NCBI GenBank assembly: GCA_008081325.1
Contig: VMCO01000126.1
Coordinates: 1 to 8,982, forward strand
Direction: 5' to 3'
DNA length: 8,982 nucleotides
Origin: Flavobacteriaceae bacterium
GTDB taxonomy: Bacteria > Bacteroidota > Bacteroidia > Flavobacteriales > Flavobacteriaceae
In this document: one piece after another, positions 1-5,390 of the stretch
How positions within the stretch are numbered: the first letter of the stretch is position 1
How the letters are laid out: the number at the start of each line of letters is the position of its first letter
Notes under the pieces: model-generated
Databases searched by the model: none
Told to the model about the DNA's origin: nothing
The model's input: only the letters and a program-made list of their open reading frames with translations
Program-made: the position numbers and the translations under genes

Positions 1-1056
1 GATAAGATATTTTATTCTCTACTTACAATGTTTGGGGTTATAACGGTAATATTTTTTCTATTTAATGTTCTGCCAGGTGATCCAGCACAGATGATGTTAG
101 GTCAAAATCAAAATTCCGAACAATTGGATATTGTTAAAAAAAAATATGGTTTTGATAAGCCGCTTTCTGATCAGTATTTATTATATATAAATGATTTGTC
201 ACCGATTTCATTTCATTCCAAAGATCAGCAAGATTATTCTTTTTTTGATCAAAATTATTCAGGGATTGAAATACTATCTTTTAATAAATTCACAGTCAAT
301 TTAAAATATCCGTATTTAAGAACCTCTTTTGTAAATCAAGGCAAAAAGGTGTCAAAAATTATTTCTGAAACTCTTCCAAATACGTTTGTGTTAGCCTTTT
401 CTGCCATCTTGATAGCAATATTTGTAGGACTAATTCTTGGAATCATTTCAGCCTTAAATAAAGGAAATTACATCGATTTATTCATTCAGTTTATAAGTAC
501 AATTGGAATGAGTGTTCCATCTTTTTTCAGCGCTATTATTTTTGCTTGGATTTTCGGTTTTTTGCTTAAAGATTTTACTGGACTAGAAATGACAGGTAGC
601 TTGTATGAGCTTGATGACTATGGTGAATCGTTTCATTTAAAATTAAAAAACTTAATCCTACCTTCAATAGTCTTAGGAATCAGACCTTTAGCTGTAATTA
701 GTCAATTAGTGAGAAATGAACTGCTTCATGTTTTAAAACAAGATTACATCAGAACCGCTAAGGCAAAAGGTTTATCTCAGTTTAATATCATAAAAGATCA
801 CGCTTTAAAAAACGCTTTGAACCCTGTAGTTACAGTAATTTCAGGATGGTTTGCATCTTTACTTGCTGGAGCTGTTTTTGTCGAATTTATTTTTGGTTGG
901 AACGGTATCGGTAAAGAAATTGTAAATGCTTTAAACTTATTAGATTTACCCGTAATAATGGGAGCGGTTTTAGTTATAGCATTTATGTTTATAATAATAA
1001 ATATATTAGTTGATATTATATATATCAAATTAGATCCAAGAATTAAAATTAATTAA
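1..1056 (+). CDS. Peptide-type ABC transporter permease (DppB/OppB family), 5' end cut off by window
   Basis: This is an inner-membrane permease subunit of a dipeptide/oligopeptide-type ABC importer (BPD_transp_1 family). The reading frame is open from base 1, and the residues before the ATG at 28 (frame 1, DKIFYSLLT) belong to the first transmembrane helix. The true start therefore lies upstream, and the ATG at 28 is internal. Counting from that ATG, one sees the end of TM1, the family hallmark FNVLPGDPA (12-20), and a long extracytoplasmic stretch (about 21-112). Hydrophobic segments follow near 118-142, 151-180, 209-227, 266-290 and 308-334. The EAA loop that docks on the ATPase is at about 239-268, with the pattern DYIRTAKAKGL...HALKNALNPV. 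The long loop between TM1 and TM2 is usual for Bacteroidota homologues. The substrate cannot be read from the permease alone. It ends 1 bp before tpiA, so read-through is likely. No partner permease, ATPase or binding protein is visible. Confidence 0.93.
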   Translation, partial: DKIFYSLLTMFGVITVIFFLFNVLPGDPAQMMLGQNQNSEQLDIVKKKYGFDKPLSDQYLLYINDLSPISFHSKDQQDYSFFDQNYSGIEILSFNKFTVNLKYPYLRTSFVNQGKKVSKIISETLPNTFVLAFSAILIAIFVGLILGIISALNKGNYIDLFIQFISTIGMSVPSFFSAIIFAWIFGFLLKDFTGLEMTGSLYELDDYGESFHLKLKNLILPSIVLGIRPLAVISQLVRNELLHVLKQDYIRTAKAKGLSQFNIIKDHALKNALNPVVTVISGWFASLLAGAVFVEFIFGWNGIGKEIVNALNLLDLPVIMGAVLVIAFMFIIINILVDIIYIKLDPRIKIN

Positions 1057-1057
1057 A

Positions 1058-1813
1058 ATGAATAGAAAAAAAATTGTTGCTGGTAACTGGAAAATGAATA
1101 TGACAATTGATCAGTCAAATGATCTTATTAATGAATTAAAATTAATATCAGAAAATAATGTTGAGGTTAAAATTGCACCAAGTTTTACAAACCTATACAA
1201 AGCAGTTGCAATTTTAAAGGATTCAGAAATAGAAGTAATTGCTCAAAATGTCCACTCAGAAATGAGAGGCGCATTCACAGGTGAAATTTCAACTGAAATG
1301 TTAAAAAGTATAGGAGTAAATACAACTATTATCGGTCATAGTGAGAGAAGAAAATATTTCAATGAAACAGATCTGGTTTTATCAAAAAAAGTTAAAGCAT
1401 CTATTGAAAATTCATTAAATGTTATTTTTTGCGTAGGTGAAGAATTATCAGAACGAGAAAAAGATAATCACTTTGAATTAATAAGAACTCAAATAACTAA
1501 TGGGTTACTTGATTTAAATAGCGATGAAATTAAAAACATCATTATTGCCTATGAGCCTGTTTGGGCGATTGGTACTGGAATGACCGCAAATACACAACAG
1601 ATTCAAGAAATGCATGAGTTTATAAGGGGACTAATTTATGACAAATATGGTCATGATATTTCTTCCATGATTAGAATTTTATATGGAGGCAGTGTAAAAC
1701 CAAATAACGCAAAAGAAATATTTTCTTTAGACGATGTAGACGGAGGTTTGATAGGGGGCGCTTCGTTAAATTTCTCTGATTTCAACAGTATAGTTAACGC
1801 TGCAAATGGATGA
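1058..1813 (+). CDS. tpiA: Triosephosphate isomerase
   Basis: This cytosolic TIM-barrel enzyme interconverts dihydroxyacetone phosphate and glyceraldehyde 3-phosphate in glycolysis and gluconeogenesis. At 251 residues it has the usual family length. All catalytic landmarks are present: substrate-binding Asn10 and Lys12 in GNWKMN, the AQN...GAFTGEIS segment at 62-78, the electrophilic His94 in GHSERR, the general base Glu166 in AYEPVWAIGTG with the adjoining flexible loop 6, and phosphate-binding YGGSV (209-213) and GGLIGGASL (229-237). The ATG at 1058 is chosen because it gives the canonical N-terminus (RKKIVAGNWKMN) just 1 bp after the permease stop. The 3' end overlaps prmA by 8 bp, suggesting coupled translation. 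Nothing unusual is seen, and it is very probably functional. Confidence 0.98.
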   Translation: MNRKKIVAGNWKMNMTIDQSNDLINELKLISENNVEVKIAPSFTNLYKAVAILKDSEIEVIAQNVHSEMRGAFTGEISTEMLKSIGVNTTIIGHSERRKYFNETDLVLSKKVKASIENSLNVIFCVGEELSEREKDNHFELIRTQITNGLLDLNSDEIKNIIIAYEPVWAIGTGMTANTQQIQEMHEFIRGLIYDKYGHDISSMIRILYGGSVKPNNAKEIFSLDDVDGGLIGGASLNFSDFNSIVNAANG

Positions 1814-2639
1814 TTCATATCTTTCATTAACCTTTAATGTAGTTCCCGTTTCCGGTATCGAAATTCTTATTGCTGAACTTAGCTTGTTAGATTTTGAACT
1901 ATTCGAAGAAAAACCTCAAGGCCTTGTTGCATATATCAAAGCATGTGATTTTAATGAAAATTTTCTTAAAAAAGTTAATATTTTACATTCCAAGGATTTT
2001 GAGATCAAATACGAAATAAATAAAATCCAAAATAAAAACTGGAATGAAGAATGGGAGAAAAATTATGACCCAGTTGAAATTAACGAATCCTGTACAATAA
2101 GAGCTCCATTCCACAAAGCGTCTAATAAAAGTTATGATATTATAATTAAACCAGAAATGAGTTTCGGTACTGGTCACCATGAAACCACTCAATTGATGAT
2201 AGACTTTTTATTTGAGCAAAATTTAGAAAATAAAAAAATATGTGATGTAGGATGTGGAACAGGAGTTTTATCGATAATTGCAGAAAAAAGAGGAGCTAAA
2301 AAAATAGATGCTGTTGATATTGATGTTGTTTGTTATGATAATACAATTGATAACATTAAAAGGAATGATTGTAAAAAAATTAACACAAAACAATCTTCCT
2401 CTGATGGATTAATAGGAAATAATTATGATATAATTTTATCAAATATTACTCTAAATAATCTGAAAAGTAATTTTGAAAACTTCAAAAAGATTTCAAATCA
2501 AAGTACAATACTGATAATAAGTGGTTTTTATAAAAATGACCTTGATAGGGTTAATCTTATGCTTAAAAAATTCGAATTTGAATTATTAGACTATAAGATA
2601 AAAAATAATTGGGTTGCTTCTAGATATTATTGCAGCTAG
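1806..2639 (+). CDS. prmA: Ribosomal protein L11 methyltransferase
   Basis: This SAM-dependent class I methyltransferase is predicted to trimethylate ribosomal protein L11 in the cytosol. The 277 residues comprise an N-terminal substrate-recognition region (about 1-100, with the family pattern WNEEWEKNYDP at 79-89) and a Rossmann catalytic domain. Visible motifs are FGTGHHETT (120-128), the SAM-binding glycine loop DVGCGTG (147-153), the acidic end of the second strand DAVDID (168-173), and LSNI (211-214) at the position of the usual ANI motif. The start at 1806 overlaps the tpiA stop (ATGGATGA), typical of translational coupling. The tpiA-prmA order is familiar in Bacteroidota. From memory, clpS often follows in flavobacteria, but here a convergent gene follows and overlaps the last 20 bp. 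Confidence 0.95.
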   Translation: MDDSYLSLTFNVVPVSGIEILIAELSLLDFELFEEKPQGLVAYIKACDFNENFLKKVNILHSKDFEIKYEINKIQNKNWNEEWEKNYDPVEINESCTIRAPFHKASNKSYDIIIKPEMSFGTGHHETTQLMIDFLFEQNLENKKICDVGCGTGVLSIIAEKRGAKKIDAVDIDVVCYDNTIDNIKRNDCKKINTKQSSSDGLIGNNYDIILSNITLNNLKSNFENFKKISNQSTILIISGFYKNDLDRVNLMLKKFEFELLDYKIKNNWVASRYYCS

Positions 2640-4041
2640 CTTCAACAGAAGAGTTGTAACAGTTTTCGTTTAAATCAGATTTCAAAATTTCGTTAAATCC
2701 TTCTGTTATGTTAATCATTCCGCTGTATCCTATTTTTCTTAAAATTGAAATTGCAATAACAGATCTGTAGCCTCCGGCACAATGTACATAAAGATCATCA
2801 TTAACCTTAATTTCATTAAATCTGCTACTTAATAAACTCAGGGGGATGTTAATGGCTCCTTCAATATGTTTAGACGAATACTCAGACTCTTTCCTTACAT
2901 CAAGAATATTTATTTTGTTCAATTTTAAAATATCAACAAAGCTCTTTGATTTTATTGTCTTCAAAGTTGAAATATTATTTCCTTCTTTTTCCCATTTTTC
3001 AACTCCACCCTTTAAATAACCCAAGCAGTTATCAAAACCAACTCTTGAAAGTCTTGTTACGGTCTCGTTTTCTTTTCCTTTTGGGGTGATAAGAAGAATT
3101 TTTTTGTTAGTATCCTCAATAATACTACCAACCCACGGGGCAAAATTACCATTGAGTCCAATAAAAATTGAATTAGGTATGTGTTTTTTTATAAATTCTT
3201 TTTGATGTCTTACATCTAGAAGAACGATATCCGGGTTTAAAAGATAATTTTTAAATTCACTTATTTCTAGAGCTTTATTTCCTTGTTGAATAACATCGTC
3301 ATATGAGTTATAACCTTGTTTATTCATCATTGCGTTTTCTTTAAAATATTTTGGTGGTGTAGGCATTCCATCTAAAAGCTCAGAAATAAACTCATCTTTC
3401 GACATATTTTCTCTTAATGCATAATTTGTTTTTTTCTGCAAACCAAGTGTGCTAAAGGTTTCTTTGCTGAGATTTTTTCCGCAAGATGAACCAGCTCCAT
3501 GTGCCGGGTAAACAATTATATCGTCGTCTAGTGGTAATATCTTGTTTCTTAATGATTCAAACAATACACCTGCTAAGTCTTCACTAGTAATATTAGAGCT
3601 AGTTGCTAAATCTGGTCTTCCAACATCTCCAATAAATAATGTATCACCAGTGAATATAGCTTTGTCTTTACCGTTTTCATCAGAAAGTAAATAACAGGTT
3701 GATTCGGGTGTATGCCCAGGAGTGTGTAGAGCTTTAATTTTAATTTTTCCTACACTGAAAATTTCTGAATCCTTAGCATTATAAACTGGGTAGTCGGTAT
3801 TAGCCTCTGGTCCAAAAATAATTTCAGCACCTGTATTTCTAGCTAAATCAATATGACCAGATACAAAGTCTGCATGAAAATGGGTTTCAAATACATACTT
3901 AATTTTGACACCATCTTTTTTGGCTTTGTCAACATATTGTTGTGTTTCTCTTAGAGGGTCGATTATTACTGCCTCATTTTCTGAAACAATGTAATAGGAG
4001 CCTTGAGAAAGGCAGCTTGTATAAATTTGCTCAATTTTCAT
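2620..4041 (-). CDS. CstB-like persulfide dioxygenase-rhodanese fusion (MBL fold plus two rhodanese domains)
   Basis: Predicted cytosolic enzyme of sulfide detoxification. An N-terminal metallo-beta-lactamase-fold domain would oxidise persulfides with a mononuclear Fe(II), and C-terminal rhodanese domains would move sulfane sulfur. Numbered from the ATG at 4041 (473 residues), metal-site residues are His54, His56 and Asp58 in THFHAD, His110 in HTPGH, Asp133 in TGD, and His181 in PAHG. Phe59 stands where HxHxDH proteins have a second-site His. The first rhodanese domain (about 260-352) has no Cys in its loop (ITPKGKENE), so it is a pseudo-rhodanese. The second (about 368-455) carries the loop Cys421 in HCAGGYRS. 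This PDO/pseudo-rhodanese/rhodanese order matches Staphylococcus CstB. A TTG at 4050 would add three residues, but the ATG gives the family start MKIEQIYT. It lies 11 bp after a small membrane-protein gene and overlaps prmA tail to tail by 20 bp. Confidence 0.9.
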   Translation of the reverse strand: MKIEQIYTSCLSQGSYYIVSENEAVIIDPLRETQQYVDKAKKDGVKIKYVFETHFHADFVSGHIDLARNTGAEIIFGPEANTDYPVYNAKDSEIFSVGKIKIKALHTPGHTPESTCYLLSDENGKDKAIFTGDTLFIGDVGRPDLATSSNITSEDLAGVLFESLRNKILPLDDDIIVYPAHGAGSSCGKNLSKETFSTLGLQKKTNYALRENMSKDEFISELLDGMPTPPKYFKENAMMNKQGYNSYDDVIQQGNKALEISEFKNYLLNPDIVLLDVRHQKEFIKKHIPNSIFIGLNGNFAPWVGSIIEDTNKKILLITPKGKENETVTRLSRVGFDNCLGYLKGGVEKWEKEGNNISTLKTIKSKSFVDILKLNKINILDVRKESEYSSKHIEGAINIPLSLLSSRFNEIKVNDDLYVHCAGGYRSVIAISILRKIGYSGMINITEGFNEILKSDLNENCYNSSVEASCNNI

Positions 4042-4052
4042 TAACTGCAAAA

Positions 4053-4232
4053 TTATGAAATAATTAGCATAATAATCCCACCAATTGCCATTCCTTCAAC
4101 ATAAGAAAGCCACAATGCATCAAAAGTTGATAACTTAATGGATTTTAAGATTTGATCTATATTGTCTTTATAAGGTCTAGTTATCAGATATAGGCTGCCA
4201 GCTATAAGTAAGTAAATTGAAATTATCTTCAT
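4053..4232 (-). CDS. Small two-helix membrane protein of unknown function
   Basis: A 59-residue ORF reads from ATG 4232 to TAA 4053-4055, with an in-frame stop (TAA) four codons upstream of the ATG, so the start is well bounded. The protein has a hydrophobic helix at about 2-18 (starting MKIISIYLLIAG), a central charged and polar stretch (RPYKDNIDQILKSIKLS, 19-35), and a second hydrophobic segment at about 38-59 rich in Gly and Ile (ending GGIIMLIIS). This fits a hairpin membrane protein with two spans. It ends 11 bp before the ATG of the CstB-like gene on the same strand, so co-transcription is likely. A role linked to sulfide/persulfide handling is inference from position only. I do not recognise a family. 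The support is the open frame, its membrane-protein composition and its exact fit between two genes. Confidence 0.55.
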   Translation of the reverse strand: MKIISIYLLIAGSLYLITRPYKDNIDQILKSIKLSTFDALWLSYVEGMAIGGIIMLIIS

Positions 4233-4292
4233 AAGATAAAGTTACAAATCTTTACTAATGAAAGTTTTAATATCTTTATGTAAAATATTATA
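4233..4292. promoter_or_regulatory. Divergent intergenic region, probable back-to-back promoters
   Basis: This 60 bp, very AT-rich gap is the only divergent junction in the window, so promoters for both the minus-strand pair and the plus-strand run are expected here. Weak matches to the Bacteroidota -7 element (TAnnTTTG) exist: TATCTTTA at 4271-4278 on the plus strand, and AAGATTTG on the minus strand (bases 4252-4245). No convincing -33 TTTG was found at the expected spacing for either, so the exact promoter positions are not supported. No operator-like inverted repeat stands out. Confidence 0.35.
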
Positions 4293-4745
4293 ATGTACTC
4301 AATTGATTTTGAAAATGACTTGATTAAAGATGTGAAAATGATTGACATTGACTTGCTAAATCCACATGAAAAAATCATTGAAGAAAAGAAAATTTCACTT
4401 GTAAAATTTATTAAATCCTATGAAAGTTATTACATAATATCTTCGATAGTTTGTTGTCATGAAACTCTATTGGTAATAGACGGTCATCACAGATATTTTG
4501 CTTTAAAGGAGCTTGGCTTTAAAAAAGTTCCGGTTACATTAATTGATTATAAAAGTGATTCAATCAGAACAGGAAAAATGAATCCCCTAGACAAAAAATT
4601 TATAGTTGATGTGGGAAAAAGTTCAACTCTTCTAGAGCCTAAAAGTACTGAACATGCAGTATATTGTAATAAATCAAAAAATTGGGAGCCAATAATTTTA
4701 TTGTCTTCAATGTTTAAAATTGAAACTAAAGAAATTGTAAAATAG
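4293..4745 (+). CDS. ParB/Srx-fold protein, possible free-serine kinase (SerK/SbnI-like)
   Basis: A 150-residue protein with a ParB/sulfiredoxin-type nucleotide-binding core. Visible elements are LLNPHEKIIEEK (21-32), the strong motif IDGHHRYFALKELGFKKVPV (62-81), and a tail with GKSSTLLEPKSTEHAV (108-123). DGHHR with a downstream LG..KVPV, an upstream HE pair (His25-Glu26) and a late L.PKST.H element is, from memory, the pattern of archaeal ADP-dependent serine kinase SerK and staphylococcal SbnI, which phosphorylate free L-serine to O-phosphoserine. In SerK a Glu in the upstream element acts as base, and Glu26 is the candidate here. There is no helix-turn-helix region as in chromosome-partitioning ParB, and the protein is too short for one. 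It opens the plus-strand run; the next gene starts 2 bp after its stop. The fold is fairly secure; the serine-kinase activity is inference. Confidence 0.7.
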   Translation: MYSIDFENDLIKDVKMIDIDLLNPHEKIIEEKKISLVKFIKSYESYYIISSIVCCHETLLVIDGHHRYFALKELGFKKVPVTLIDYKSDSIRTGKMNPLDKKFIVDVGKSSTLLEPKSTEHAVYCNKSKNWEPIILLSSMFKIETKEIVK

Positions 4746-4747
4746 AT

Positions 4748-5062
4748 ATGATATTATCAACAACCGAATTCATACCAGATAGAGATATAGAAAAAATTCT
4801 TGGAATCGCTAGAGGATCTACAGTAAGATCCAGAAATGTGGCAAGAGATCTTGTTGCTCAACTAAAAAATATCATTGGGGGAGAAATTGAGGAATACACT
4901 AAACTACAAGCCTATGCTAGAGAACAAGCATTAGAAAGATTAATTAACGATGCTCAAAAACTAAATGCAGATGCTGTGATAAATATTAGATTTGCAACTT
5001 CAGTGATTGCTCAAGGTACATCTGAAATTTTAGCTTATGGTACGGCTGTTTCTTTAAAATAA
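4748..5062 (+). CDS. YbjQ/UPF0145 family protein
   Basis: A 104-residue protein of the YbjQ family (UPF0145, also described as a putative heavy-metal-binding domain). Family features are the opening strand with TTEFIPDRDIEKILGIARG, then STVRSRNVARDLVAQLKNIIGGE, a helix with YTKLQAYAREQALERLINDA, and the closing strands NADAVINIRFATS...SEILAYGTAV. The length equals the usual 100-110 residues. There is no signal peptide, so it is probably cytosolic, and family members form ring-like oligomers. The biochemical role is not established. The ATG at 4748 lies 2 bp after the stop of the SerK-like gene, implying one transcript. No metal-binding Cys or His cluster is present in this copy, so the metal-binding label should not be taken literally. 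Confidence 0.92.
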   Translation: MILSTTEFIPDRDIEKILGIARGSTVRSRNVARDLVAQLKNIIGGEIEEYTKLQAYAREQALERLINDAQKLNADAVINIRFATSVIAQGTSEILAYGTAVSLK

Positions 5063-5068
5063 ATATTT

Positions 5069-5176
5069 ATGTTAAGTTTTATAATTAGTACAGGTATAGT
5101 AATTTTAATTATATACTTAATTATTAATAGGGTTAACCAGACTGATAAAGAAAAATTTGATAAACGTAAAAATTAA
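5069..5176 (+). CDS. 35-residue single-span membrane peptide
   Basis: A short ORF from ATG 5069 to TAA 5174-5176 fits exactly between the YbjQ gene (6 bp before) and the zinc-ribbon gene (3 bp after). The peptide has an N-terminal hydrophobic span of about 18 residues (MLSFIISTGIVILIIYLIIN) followed by a strongly charged, lysine-rich tail (RVNQTDKEKFDKRKN). By the positive-inside rule the charged tail should be cytosolic. I recognise no family. The support is the gap-free packing on the same strand, the clean membrane-anchor composition, and the lack of any other use for these bases. It may anchor or regulate a neighbouring product, but that is a guess. Confidence 0.5.
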   Translation: MLSFIISTGIVILIIYLIINRVNQTDKEKFDKRKN

Positions 5177-5179
5177 TTT

Positions 5180-5371
5180 ATGGAAACTTATAAATGTAGT
5201 AAATGTGGTATGGCAGTAAATGCTAGCTGTGCTTCCTGTGATGAACCTCTTAGAAATGATCATTTAAAATTAGATGATGGCACCACAGTTCAAATTTCTA
5301 TTTGTCCTTCGTGTGAAGGAAAGATAAAATCTCCACAATGTTGTGGTGTAGATATGTCGTGTGAATTTTAA
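5180..5371 (+). CDS. Small Cys-rich double zinc-ribbon-like protein
   Basis: A 63-residue protein with nine cysteines arranged as two CxxC-type clusters: Cys6/Cys9 and Cys17/Cys20 in KCSKCG...SCASCDEP, then Cys42/Cys45 in CPSCEG with Cys54-Cys55 and Cys61 in QCCGVDMSC. The spacing fits two small metal sites (zinc most likely), with a polar linker LRNDHLKLDDGTTVQ between them. No signal peptide or membrane span is present, so it is probably cytosolic. The CCG..M.C ending resembles small zinc-ribbon and rubredoxin-like proteins, but I cannot name a characterised homologue. It follows the 35-residue membrane peptide by 3 bp and precedes the large secreted protein by 19 bp. The function is unknown; the reading frame is convincing because of the ordered cysteine pairs. 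Confidence 0.82.
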   Translation: METYKCSKCGMAVNASCASCDEPLRNDHLKLDDGTTVQISICPSCEGKIKSPQCCGVDMSCEF

Positions 5372-5390
5372 GGAAATTTAACTTATTCTT

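Noticed and set aside
798..1028. Minus-strand ORF opposite the permease 3' end
   Set aside because: It is a shadow of a membrane-protein coding frame with no recognisable features.
28..1056. ATG at 28 as the start of the permease gene
   Set aside because: The frame is open to base 1 and the preceding residues complete the first transmembrane helix, so the gene is truncated by the window rather than starting at 28.
1983..2192. Minus-strand ORF opposite prmA
   Set aside because: It is fully inside the well-supported prmA gene and has no domain features.
2625..2650. Possible terminator at GCAGCTAGC between the convergent genes
   Set aside because: The palindrome is very short, has no T-tract on either strand and lies inside coding sequence.
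4042..4050. TTG at 4050 as the start of the CstB-like gene
   Set aside because: It adds only three residues before the ATG at 4041, which gives the family-typical N-terminus MKIEQIYT.
4293..4745. Chromosome-partitioning ParB
   Set aside because: The protein has 150 residues, no helix-turn-helix or dimerisation domain and no parA neighbour, and the DGHHR context fits the SerK/SbnI branch better.
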